Shown in pieces: positions 14,147 through 19,652 of a stretch of 20,848 nt of DNA. Numbering within the stretch: the first letter of the stretch is position 1; each line of letters opens with the position of its first letter. Origin of the DNA: a virus. The stretch covers positions 1 through 20,848 of IMG/VR virus record IMGVR_UViG_3300017788_001744; one strand, given 5' to 3'. The position numbers and the translations under genes are program-made. A model generated the notes under the pieces. The model searched no databases, was not told the DNA's origin, and worked only from the letters and a program-made list of their open reading frames with translations.

Positions 14147-14528
14147 GAATCAGCCTATTCAGCCTTTGCTTGCCCCAGCCAGAGGGTTCCGTCCAGACAG
14201 CAGCGCTGACTCCATGCTCCAAGAGTAGTGCCTGACATCTCCGACATGGCCGGGCAGCCCCGATTTTCCCGCTTCTGGTGAGGCGAGCAACATAGATGGT
14301 TGCGCCTTCGGGGTCGCTGACTCGGCGCAGGGCAACTTCCTCTGCGTGGTATGAGACATACCCATACTCGACCTGAGATGGGTCGTTGCGATAGCGGTTG
14401 ACACCCGTGGCGAGGACGTTCCCACTACGAACGAGGACTGCTCCGACCCGCCATTGTTTGTGGGTTGCCTCTTCGCAGATGTCAACGGCTGATGTAAGCC
14501 AACGCAACTCTGCTCGCGACAACTCCAT
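14085..14528 (-). CDS. Deoxycytidylate/cytidine deaminase-like protein
   Basis: 147 aa. The zinc site is complete: HAE at 61-63 (His ligand and proton-shuttle Glu) and PCRRC at 94-98 (two Cys ligands). The short form and position of the motifs suit the CMP/dCMP or riboflavin-type deaminase superfamily; the phage setting favours dCMP to dUMP for thymidylate supply, but base or tRNA substrates cannot be excluded. No allosteric insert is visible. It starts a leaderless transcript and overlaps the helicase gene by 62 bases. Confidence 0.75.
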   Translation of the reverse strand: MELSRAELRWLTSAVDICEEATHKQWRVGAVLVRSGNVLATGVNRYRNDPSQVEYGYVSYHAEEVALRRVSDPEGATIYVARLTRSGKIGAARPCRRCQALLLEHGVSAAVWTEPSGWGKQRLNRLIHEELISADTRHASAIHPLLG

Positions 14529-14535
14529 AAACCGG

Positions 14536-14565
14536 ACAATAGAGCGGGGCGTGGGGTAGCGTCAA
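14536..14565 (-). promoter_or_regulatory. Leaderless promoter of deaminase-helicase operon
   Basis: Minus strand: TTGACG (14565-14560), 18-bp spacer, TATTGT (14541-14536), 7 bases, ATG at 14528. The -35 box overlaps the stop codon of the preceding gene. Confidence 0.7.
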
Positions 14566-15191
14566 GCATTCGCTTTTGCTGTAGCGATAAACTCCGAGAC
14601 TGAGGCGATTGCCTTCTTGCTTGTGGTGTAGGTGAGCCTCCAGTCAGGTGCGCCCGTGTAATCCAAGTCGTCGGCGGGGAAGTAGTAAAGGATGCCCTGC
14701 TCCAAGTCAAGGGTCAGTTGGTTCCGCCCCGTGAAGTTGCGGAAAGCGCCCTTTGTCTTAGTGATTCTTCTCGCATCACCAGCAACTATCTGATGCTCAG
14801 GGCGGTCAACCTGAGACATCGTGAAGTCAACAACATGGTCATTGGCTGTCAGTACGATGACATGACCACCGAGTCCCGTCTTTGCATCATTGCCCTCAGC
14901 GGCTCCCAATGCGTATTCGCCATCACGAAAGGTCATACCATCATCATCCTCGGCAAGCGAGGTGAGCCTGTCGTAGCGCACCTTATTCATAGCCAGCGAC
15001 GTAACGGCAGAGACACGGTGGGTGAGTCCGAAGTGCTTGAGTACATCGCTGGTGATGCGTGCGGTAAGAATGCAGGCGTTGTAGGTGTAGTTGTCCTTTT
15101 CTTCGTCCCACCATCGAACGAGTCCCGCTAGGACTTGTTCTTCTAGTCTGGCACTAGCCACCCGTGCTTGCTTGACCTTCTTGCCTCTCAC
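14562..15191 (-). CDS. Putative transglutaminase/papain-like Cys-His-Asp protein
   Basis: 209 aa. The line-up YNACILTARI (C40), GLGGHVIVLT (H110) and DHVVDFTMSQ (D122) has the order and spacing of the catalytic Cys, His and Asp of transglutaminase-like or NlpC-type folds: Cys at the start of a helix, His and Asp on adjoining strands. The N-terminus is basic (RGKKVKQAR). No signal peptide, so it acts inside the cell. It might cut or cross-link a host protein or be a phage maturation enzyme; the assignment rests on motif pattern only. GTG start overlaps the previous gene (GTGA). Confidence 0.5.
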   Translation of the reverse strand: MRGKKVKQARVASARLEEQVLAGLVRWWDEEKDNYTYNACILTARITSDVLKHFGLTHRVSAVTSLAMNKVRYDRLTSLAEDDDGMTFRDGEYALGAAEGNDAKTGLGGHVIVLTANDHVVDFTMSQVDRPEHQIVAGDARRITKTKGAFRNFTGRNQLTLDLEQGILYYFPADDLDYTGAPDWRLTYTTSKKAIASVSEFIATAKANA

Positions 15192-15406
15192 TTCTTATTC
15201 CGCTGAATAAGGCGAGTAACGCCGTAGACGACGCCGAACCATATGGCTCCATTGACAACTCCATCAATCACAAGTCCACCATTGGCGAGTGGGGCGATAA
15301 AACCGATGCCAGCACCGATACAGCCTGCCTTCTTAGCGAATTGCTTTCGTTCCACCTCTCCTTTGGGTGGATTGGGTGGGGAGTTCGGGGGAGGGAAGTC
15401 GTTCAT
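15188..15406 (-). CDS. Small membrane protein, 72 aa
   Basis: Pro-rich polar N-terminus (DFPPPNSPPNPPKG), then about residues 28-66 hydrophobic (AGCIGAGIGFIAPLA and IWFGVVYGVTRLI), enough for two short spans or one span plus a re-entrant loop, ending in basic KK. Size and layout are compatible with a holin, but position among envelope genes is the only support. Good ribosome site (AGGAG). ATGA/GTGA overlaps on both sides place it in a tight operon. Confidence 0.6.
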   Translation of the reverse strand: MNDFPPPNSPPNPPKGEVERKQFAKKAGCIGAGIGFIAPLANGGLVIDGVVNGAIWFGVVYGVTRLIQRNKK

Positions 15407-15711
15407 ACATCTCCTGTTTCTTTGTTTGCCGTATGGATTTGCTCATTTAGTAGGCTATCCAAGTCAATATGAAGAATCTCGGAGTATGACCTAAACAACT
15501 CCATGTGCTTGGGCTCAATGTCCAGAACGCTATCAGGAACCTTCACCCAAGCAGAGCCATCCCACAGACACATTCGTCGTACTCGCTTCTTGGTGAAGCG
15601 CCAGAACTCAAGGTAGAAATACCGTCCCGGTTCTTTGTGCTGGAATACCACCTTCCTTAGGAAGGGATTCCGACTGAACTCAAAGGCGACCTCTTTCCGA
15701 GGAGATGTCAT
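15403..15711 (-). CDS. Unknown soluble protein, 102 aa
   Basis: ATG at 15711, overlapping the upstream stop as ATGA, with AGGAGG 5 bases before it; a longer start would ignore that site. Basic and aromatic N-terminal half (EFSRNPFLRKVVFQHK, GRYFYLEFWRFTKKR), acidic C-terminal half. No family recognised. It sits in the five-gene coupled run 14562-16357. Confidence 0.65.
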   Translation of the reverse strand: MTSPRKEVAFEFSRNPFLRKVVFQHKEPGRYFYLEFWRFTKKRVRRMCLWDGSAWVKVPDSVLDIEPKHMELFRSYSEILHIDLDSLLNEQIHTANKETGDV

Positions 15712-15929
15712 TGTTCCTCCTGTTGCCTTCGCTGAATCTTGCGGATAACCCACATAGCAAGTATCGCCAGAAGTGCTGGTCCAACTATCCAGACGAATGA
15801 GCCAGCCGTCAGTGAGTCATCCTTGACTGCGGGCATCAGTTCAGGATGCTCGCACTCAATAGTGACTGGCGGTTCCCCCGGAAAGGAGGTCGGCACCGTA
15901 GGGCAGGGGTGAGCAATGAGGTTCGTCAT
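15708..15929 (-). CDS. Single-span membrane protein, 73 aa
   Basis: Polar N-terminal 42 residues with two Cys (C9, C26), one membrane span at about 43-62 (GSFVWIVGPALLAILAMWVI), then a basic and Gln-rich tail (RKIQRRQQEEQ). The positive-inside rule places the N-terminus outside the cell. Could serve as a surface or superinfection-exclusion protein, which is only a guess. It overlaps both neighbours by ATGA. Confidence 0.6.
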   Translation of the reverse strand: MTNLIAHPCPTVPTSFPGEPPVTIECEHPELMPAVKDDSLTAGSFVWIVGPALLAILAMWVIRKIQRRQQEEQ

Positions 15930-16357
15930 TCCTCACACGCCTCAGTCATCGCATACTGCCACTCTGATTCAAGTCCTACTGCCATGGGTTCCAAGTCTTC
16001 ATTTGTGTATTCCTCACTGAAGCCCGGATAATGCTCCAAGATGCCGCCATTGCTCAAATAAACCTGCAGTGATGTCAGCGTAGTAAGGGGCTTGATGCAG
16101 TCTACCAACCAGAGTGCACTTATCTTCTCAACATCTCCCAATGGGGTTTGCTTCGGTGTGAAGTAACTGTATGTGAGTAACGAATCAAATTCACCAGGAC
16201 CATAGAGGGCACCATCCGTCCTGCCAGCCGCCAGACACACCTCAAAGTCCACCTGTCGGGTGCATCCACCATAAAAGTCATCGCCACTGGAGCCACAGGC
16301 AACGAGAAGTGATGACGCGATAATGGTGACGAGTAATCGCGTCATAGAGCCAACCAC
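15926..16357 (-). CDS. Predicted lipoprotein, 143 aa
   Basis: Signal peptide with lipobox LVAC (18-21 from the GTG start), followed by the usual polar linker GSSGDD. Mature part has paired Cys and an acidic end (MTEACEE). The GTG at 16357 is preferred over the ATG four codons later because GGGGAG stands 6 bases before it. Phage-encoded lipoproteins commonly block superinfection by acting at receptor or injection machinery; here that role is inference from class only. It is the first of a run of envelope proteins. Confidence 0.7.
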   Translation of the reverse strand: MVGSMTRLLVTIIASSLLVACGSSGDDFYGGCTRQVDFEVCLAAGRTDGALYGPGEFDSLLTYSYFTPKQTPLGDVEKISALWLVDCIKPLTTLTSLQVYLSNGGILEHYPGFSEEYTNEDLEPMAVGLESEWQYAMTEACEE

Positions 16358-16358
16358 A

Positions 16359-17336
16359 TCAAACTCCCCACTTTTCGCCAGCGAGGTCGTTCTTTATCTT
16401 CATCACGGTCGTCAGGCTGAGACCAGACTCTCGGGCAATCTCTGCTAGTGGCTTGCGGTTGTCGGCAGATAGCAACTCACGAGCCTTGCGTCGCTCTTCC
16501 CACTTCGGGTGTCCCGGTGGCAAGCGTCGCAGACCAATCTCCTTACGAATCTTGTCCACGGTAGTGACGGAGCAACCAATGGCTTCGGCAATCTGGCGAC
16601 AGGTCATTCGGGGGAGGGGGGACTTGAGCATCTCCTCAACTTGGGAGCGCTCATCGGGACTCAGCGGACGACGACGCTTTACACCAATCTCCTCGCAACG
16701 CCGACGCACCCAGTTCATGGGGATAGCGTGACGAGAGGCGATGATGACAAGAGATAGGTCGCCAGCACGCAGGTCAGCATCCACTTCGGTGTAGTCAAAG
16801 ACGACTCGCTGGCTGGAGCGACGATTGTTGCGTGCCGAGCGAGGGATGCCCAGCAAGTCCCGTTGCCGAGCGACGTGAGCGAAAGAGATTCCCGACGCAC
16901 GAGAAACTTCCAAGTCGGTTATCAGGGGGTTGGCGGTCAGCAACTCACGAGCCTTGATGGTGGCTTCGGAGGGCTGTTGGATGCCACGCCGTGCCGATGG
17001 TACACCAAGCATCTTGCGGTACTTGGCAACCGTAGCCCCGCTACAGCGGTACAGCACGGAAATCTGCGTGTTGGTGTCGCCGGGGTTGGTTTTCAGATGC
17101 TTCATGATGTCGCCCTGACGCTTGCGGTACGGACTCATGGGCTTGAGTCCCTCCTGCTCACGAATGAAACTGACGACGCTCTGCTGAACATCGTGTGCGA
17201 GTGCGATGTCGCCGTCATAGCGATACTCGTCCCGCTTGATGTCCTCACGGATAACCTCAACCTGCTCTGGAGTCATGTCCTTGAGTAGACGCTTTGCCAA
17301 CGGCTTATTCACACTTTTCCCTTCTGGCTTATTCAC
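16359..17336 (-). CDS. Protein with six tandem HTH-like units
   Basis: 325 aa, basic. HTH-like units recur about every 45-55 residues: 42-63 (DIALAHDVQQSVVSFIREQE), 88-112 (ISVLYRCSGATVAKYRKMLG), 138-165 (DLEVSRASGISFAHVARQRD), 192-220 (LSLVIIASRHAIPMNWVRRR), 243-270 (TCRQIAEAIGCSVTTVDKIR) and 294-319 (PLAEIARESGLSLTTVMKIK). Units 2-6 each end near a hydrophobic/basic helix and a Gly. It may read a long or repeated DNA site, for example in the noncoding region nearby. Start: GTG at 17336 or 17312, because a 24-bp duplication has copied the ribosome site (GAAGGG) and start. Confidence 0.75.
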   Translation of the reverse strand: MNKPEGKSVNKPLAKRLLKDMTPEQVEVIREDIKRDEYRYDGDIALAHDVQQSVVSFIREQEGLKPMSPYRKRQGDIMKHLKTNPGDTNTQISVLYRCSGATVAKYRKMLGVPSARRGIQQPSEATIKARELLTANPLITDLEVSRASGISFAHVARQRDLLGIPRSARNNRRSSQRVVFDYTEVDADLRAGDLSLVIIASRHAIPMNWVRRRCEEIGVKRRRPLSPDERSQVEEMLKSPLPRMTCRQIAEAIGCSVTTVDKIRKEIGLRRLPPGHPKWEERRKARELLSADNRKPLAEIARESGLSLTTVMKIKNDLAGEKWGV

Positions 17337-17349
17337 ACTTTTCCCTTCT
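17302..17349 (-). repeat. 24-bp exact tandem duplication of ribosome site and start
   Basis: 17302-17325 and 17326-17349 are identical. Each unit contains, on the minus strand, AGAAGGGAAAAGT followed by GTGAATAAGCC, that is a ribosome site and an in-frame GTG start. The result is two start signals 8 codons apart and the repeated N-terminus with VNKP twice. Confidence 0.9.
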
Positions 17350-17459
17350 TATGGCTCGCCCCCAGCGGACGTCCCCCTCACCATACAGCCCCCGTGCGAC
17401 ATTCGCAACCCGAGAGAGAGTCCCGTCGCTGACGCTCCCCCGTCGCTGACGCTCCCCCA

Positions 17460-17591
17460 CTACCGCTTCCCCCACAACTTGCGCAACTTGCGATGCCCTG
17501 AGATGTGGTCGGCAATCCTGACGAGGAGCCACGAGAACGGTACGGCAACGGCGAGACCGAGAGGTGCGTTGAGGAAGGTGTCCATGTTCAT
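17460..17591 (-). CDS. Small membrane protein, 43 aa, behind element A
   Basis: ATG at 17591, immediately after repeated element A. Residues 9-27 (APLGLAVAVPFSWLLVRIA) form one membrane span, and the C-terminus is strongly basic (GHRKLRKLWGKR), so N-out, C-in. No family recognised. The coordinated upstream element is the main reason to believe the gene. Toxin-like or membrane-acting small phage proteins have this layout, but no function is claimed. Confidence 0.55.
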   Translation of the reverse strand: MNMDTFLNAPLGLAVAVPFSWLLVRIADHISGHRKLRKLWGKR

Positions 17592-17625
17592 ACCCATTCT
17601 GTCACCCTCTCACTCGTAAGGATTT
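17592..17625 (-). promoter_or_regulatory. Repeated start element, copy A
   Basis: Minus strand: AAATCCTTAC, 12 bases, GACAGAATGGGT, then ATG at 17591. One of six copies with identical spacing. Confidence 0.7.
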
Positions 17626-17639
17626 GCCCGTGAGGGGCA

Positions 17640-17656
17640 GGGGGGCGAACCCCCCC
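17640..17656 (-). terminator. G/C hairpin after the acidic-protein gene
   Basis: Read leftward, seven G then TTCG then six C (17656-17640): a very stable UUCG-capped stem, 16 bases after the TGA of the acidic gene. It separates that gene from element A. There is no T run. Confidence 0.5.
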
Positions 17657-17671
17657 ACCCCCCCCGTGGGG

Positions 17672-17797
17672 TCAGTCCTCGTCCTCGCAGTCCTCGTACT
17701 CGTCCAGAGCGTCCTCGCCCAGCAGGAGTGCCGTCCACGAGAAGGAAGTGGCAGGGTCGTGTTCGTCGTTTTCGTCGTATTCCGGTGTGGTGTTCAT
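17672..17797 (-). CDS. Very acidic 41-aa protein behind element D
   Basis: ATG at 17797 directly after element D. About 18 of 41 residues are Asp or Glu, in two runs (EYDENDEHD near 6-14 and DEYEDCEDED at the end), around a short hydrophobic middle (FSWTALLL). Such charge is seen in DNA-mimic proteins that occupy host DNA-binding enzymes; this is a guess from composition. Its first codons resemble those of the genes behind elements C and E. Confidence 0.55.
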   Translation of the reverse strand: MNTTPEYDENDEHDPATSFSWTALLLGEDALDEYEDCEDED

Positions 17798-17831
17798 ACC
17801 TTCACTGTCGCCACCTACCGTGTGTGGATTT
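17798..17831 (-). promoter_or_regulatory. Repeated start element, copy D
   Basis: Minus strand: AAATCCACAC, 12 bases, GACAGTGAAGGT, ATG at 17797. The AAATCCACA part also forms the palindrome TGTGGATTTCCACA (17823-17836) next to a DnaA box. Confidence 0.7.
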
Positions 17832-17839
17832 CCACAGCC

Positions 17840-17848
17840 TGTGGATAA
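17840..17848. promoter_or_regulatory. DnaA box
   Basis: TGTGGATAA, the exact complement of the consensus TTATCCACA. It lies 8 bp upstream of element D; TGTGGA/TCCACA half-sites at 17823-17836 may add a second, weaker contact. Confidence 0.6.
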
Positions 17849-17879
17849 CAACGAGTGCTAGTTCGCAAGCGTTGCTAAC

Positions 17880-17916
17880 TTACCCGTGGGTAACTTGTAC
17901 GCTACAAGTATCTTGT
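17880..17916. promoter_or_regulatory. Operator-like cluster of palindromes
   Basis: TTACCC-GT-GGGTAA (17880-17893) is directly followed by CTTGTA (17894-17899), TACAAG (17903-17908) and CTTGT (17912-17916), each separated by 3 bp, so the middle half-site can form a dyad with either side. It lies between the leftward gene cluster and the possible rightward ORF at 17955. Confidence 0.5.
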
Positions 17917-17954
17917 TGCTTACAGGTCATAAGCCCCAAGCCCCGCTCGCGTCG

Positions 17955-18173
17955 ATGCCTCTAGGTGTTACGGTGGTGGAAAGCGAACTACAGATAGATT
18001 CAGTCGCACACCTTACGACGGTTTACGCCTCACATAGATTCATCAGCACAGTCGACGAGGTCGACGAAGACGGGACTTGTCCGCTCGAGTACCAAGTTCA
18101 GATAAATCAGGAAACGCACACATCTCGTGCCTTCATGCCCCCTCCCCTCGAGTGGCACGACAGCCCCGGATGA
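17955..18173 (+). CDS. Possible 72-aa protein, doubtful
   Basis: ATG at 17955 (an in-frame GTG at 17886 lies in the palindrome cluster). The product has balanced composition (GVTVVESELQIDSVAHLTTV ... LEYQVQINQETHTSRAF) and could be a small strand-rich protein, but there is no ribosome site, and the codons ATA, CTA, AGA and TCA are commoner than in neighbouring genes. If real it would be controlled by the operator-like cluster upstream. No family recognised. Confidence 0.3.
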   Translation: MPLGVTVVESELQIDSVAHLTTVYASHRFISTVDEVDEDGTCPLEYQVQINQETHTSRAFMPPPLEWHDSPG

Positions 18174-18316
18174 CCCGCTCGAGGCGTCGAGGCGGCTCGA
18201 ACAACAAAAGCGCACATCAGGGGCACATTCATCAAGCGACCAGAGACCAGACGACGGCGCACATCTATTCCTCAACGAAGAACCAGTCCCGATTCCCACC
18301 CCAAGAGAGACACTCA

Positions 18317-18353
18317 CACACAGAGGGGGAGAGAGACCCTCACACAGAGGGGA
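18317..18353 (+). repeat. CACAGAGGGG repeats, rightward pair
   Basis: CACACAGAGGGGGA (18317-18330) and CACACAGAGGGGA (18341-18353), 24 bp apart, with AGAGAGAC between and before them. Confidence 0.75.
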
Positions 18354-18520
18354 AGAGCAAACAAAGCAAAAAAGAGTGTAAGCAAAATCCAAATCGCCAG
18401 ACCGGTCAAATAAACAATAAATAGTGTTCCCCGTACCCCGCTGTTTCGCATCCGCCCAGGAACGGGGCTCCCCCCGCCGCACCCGAGCAGTTCCACCACA
18501 AGGAGTGGTTACCACACGAC

Positions 18521-18549
18521 TTGGATAAATCTATGCGAGCGTGTGTTAT
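18521..18549 (+). promoter_or_regulatory. Promoter-like sequence in noncoding region
   Basis: TTGGAT (18521-18526), 17 bp, TGTTAT (18544-18549). No gene follows convincingly: a GTG at 18559 directly abuts GGGGAGGA, leaving no spacing for a ribosome site. It may drive a noncoding RNA. Confidence 0.35.
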
Positions 18550-18689
18550 AGGGGAGGAGTGACATCAAATCTCACGGAAAGTGAAAAATGGGGCAAAATC
18601 GCGAGGTTCCCCCCGTATTTCGTCTCTCTCAGTAGTCCCGCGACATCGACCCTGCGTAGCGAGCCACACTCAATCTCCGACTCAACACC

Positions 18690-18732
18690 CACTCTGGGTG
18701 GTCAAAAGGTGTTTATCATCACTTTGGGTGGT
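18690..18732 (+). repeat. Two 13-bp direct repeats 30 bp apart
   Basis: CACTCTGGGTGGT (18690-18702) and CACTTTGGGTGGT (18720-18732). A 30-bp step is close to three helix turns, so bound proteins would sit on one face, as in iterons or paired operators. Confidence 0.65.
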
Positions 18733-18823
18733 ATTGAGTAAAGTGTGAGGAATGGTGTGAAGTGTGCGATTGGCGAACATGAGCCGCCAGCCCCGGGGGA
18801 TGAGCCGGAGCGAAATCGTTCTT

Positions 18824-18870
18824 TCCCCCTCTGTGTGTCTCTCTCCCCTAGTGTTTCTTCCCCTCTGTGA
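18824..18870 (-). repeat. CACAGAGGGG repeats, inverted pair
   Basis: Minus strand carries CACACAGAGGGGGA (18837-18824) and TCACAGAGGGGA (18870-18859), again with AGAGAGAC between them. Facing the rightward pair, they form an inverted arrangement about 470 bp apart. Confidence 0.75.
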
Positions 18871-18944
18871 TACCGCTGTCCTTGTTATCCGTTGAGGTAA
18901 TGAAAAGCCGCCCATTTGTTCGTGGGGTTCCACTAGAACGGGAC

Positions 18945-19358
18945 TCATCCGCAGTACGGTACGAAAATGGAGCATGATGAAATCGCTAGCCGTCTTGACC
19001 GCCTGAACGCCGACCTTGCCCGTCTTGAAGATGTCATCGGCACGGTGTACGAGGAAGTTCTCCGTCTACGGGCGGACATTTCGGGGACGGAGCCCCGCGG
19101 CACGCGCTGGCAAGTCGCCTCGTCGTGGTTCCCTCCGATGCCCGATTGACGAGTGGGGAGGGTTTCCCCTCCCCTGACCCGTCGGAGCCACTCGGCGAGG
19201 TCGCCGTCGGCGATTTCGGAGTAGTCCACCCCTTCGGCATCGGCAATCGCTTGCCAGACCGCTTCCTCCGTGAGTGGGGACTCCCAATCAATGTAGTCCA
19301 TCCACCCCTTCGGGGTGTCGTCGCAGGGCTTCGGTTCGGGTTCGGGTGTGTGTTCCAT
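18945..19358 (-). CDS. Acidic protein behind element C, C-terminal half doubtful
   Basis: ATG at 19358 follows element C exactly. Residues 1-66 look genuine: EHTPEPEPKPCDDTPKGWMD then a helical acidic part (LTEEAVWQAIADAEGVDYSE, DLAEWLRRV). After that the frame stays open for 70 more residues but becomes Arg/Ser-rich and runs fully antisense to the coiled-coil gene. Either the protein really has this basic tail, or a shifted stop or a sequencing error hides the true end near 19150. N-terminal codons resemble those behind elements D and E. No family recognised. Confidence 0.5.
   Translation of the reverse strand: MEHTPEPEPKPCDDTPKGWMDYIDWESPLTEEAVWQAIADAEGVDYSEIADGDLAEWLRRVRGGETLPTRQSGIGGNHDEATCQRVPRGSVPEMSARRRRTSSYTVPMTSSRRARSAFRRSRRLAISSCSIFVPYCG
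18955..18966 (+). promoter_or_regulatory. Leaderless -10 box of the 60-aa gene
   Basis: TACGGT (18955-18960) then 6 bases to ATG at 18967. A CGGGACT heptamer (18939-18945) lies in the spacer region; no clear -35 box. Confidence 0.45.
18967..19149 (+). CDS. Coiled-coil protein, 60 aa
   Basis: Residues 1-40 show a clear heptad pattern (IASRLDRLNADLARLEDVIG, then VYEEVLRLRADI) typical of a dimeric coiled coil; the last 20 residues are Trp/Pro-rich and probably unstructured. Leaderless promoter upstream, stable hairpin 5 bases after the stop. The opposite strand is also open (see 18945-19358), but the heptads and promoter favour this strand as coding. Could be a small oligomerising adaptor; function unknown. 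Confidence 0.6.
   Translation: MEHDEIASRLDRLNADLARLEDVIGTVYEEVLRLRADISGTEPRGTRWQVASSWFPPMPD
19155..19174 (+). terminator. Hairpin after the coiled-coil gene
   Basis: GGGGAGGG (19155-19162) and CCCTCCCC (19167-19174) with a TTTC loop, 5 bases after the TGA. Very stable but without a T run. Confidence 0.5.
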
Positions 19359-19392
19359 GCCTTCTCTGTCTCGGGGTGTCCGGTAAGGATTT
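19359..19392 (-). promoter_or_regulatory. Repeated start element, copy C
   Basis: Minus strand: AAATCCTTAC, 12 bases, GACAGAGAAGGC, ATG at 19358. It is divergent from copy F, with 16 bp between the two AAATCC boxes. Confidence 0.75.
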
Positions 19393-19408
19393 GGGCGACA
19401 CGCTGGAC

Positions 19409-19442
19409 AAATCCTTATGGAAGCGTTAGGGACAGGGAGGGT
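19409..19442 (+). promoter_or_regulatory. Repeated start element, copy F
   Basis: Plus strand: AAATCCTTAT (19409-19418), 12 bases, GACAGGGAGGGT (19431-19442), ATG at 19443. The only copy on the plus strand. Confidence 0.75.
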
Positions 19443-19652
19443 ATGACCCACTACTACGAAATCACAGACACGCTCACCGGAGACCTGCTGGACGTTGTTC
19501 CCTTCTGTTCGGACTACTGCCACTACTGGTACTGCCACCAGAGCGGTCTGGAGTACGGGGGGTGGAACGGGTGTCATGAGCACCCCTACAACGATGAGTG
19601 CCGTGAGTGTGGCACTCTCATCAGGGGGATTCAGGAAGCGGTAGCCTGCTAA
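19443..19652 (+). CDS. Cysteine-rich small protein, 69 aa, behind element F
   Basis: ATG directly after element F. Strand-rich start (HYYEITDTLTGDLLDVVPF) then seven Cys: C22, C26, C31, C44, C53, C56 and C69, with several His, forming probable zinc sites; CRECG (53-57) is a knuckle-like CxxC. Composition and length recall small cysteine-rich proteins common in actinobacteriophage accessory regions. Partner unknown. It is divergent from the gene behind element C, sharing the control region 19359-19442. Confidence 0.7.
   Translation: MTHYYEITDTLTGDLLDVVPFCSDYCHYWYCHQSGLEYGGWNGCHEHPYNDECRECGTLIRGIQEAVAC

Larger units (their letters stand above)
18174..18944. other. Noncoding control-like region
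   Basis: About 0.77 kb without a convincing gene. It holds two pairs of inverted CACAGAGGGG-type repeats, an A-rich stretch (18361-18423), a promoter-like TTGGAT-N17-TGTTAT (18521-18549), a pair of 13-bp repeats 30 bp apart, and four CGGGACT heptamers. Together with the DnaA box at 17840 this could be an origin, a packaging site or a transcriptional control region. Confidence 0.5.

Noticed and set aside
18077-18424. 115-aa rightward open frame
   Set aside because: Low-complexity Lys/Gln/Ser product translated from the repeats, no start signal.
18030-18515. 161-aa leftward open frame
   Set aside because: Cys/Ser/Leu-rich with no fold pattern, no ribosome site, and it runs through the CACAGAGGGG repeats; an open frame from composition.
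18559-18741. GTG start behind GGGGAGGA with a 60-aa frame
   Set aside because: The purine run touches the GTG, leaving no spacing, and the product partly derives from the 13-bp direct repeats.
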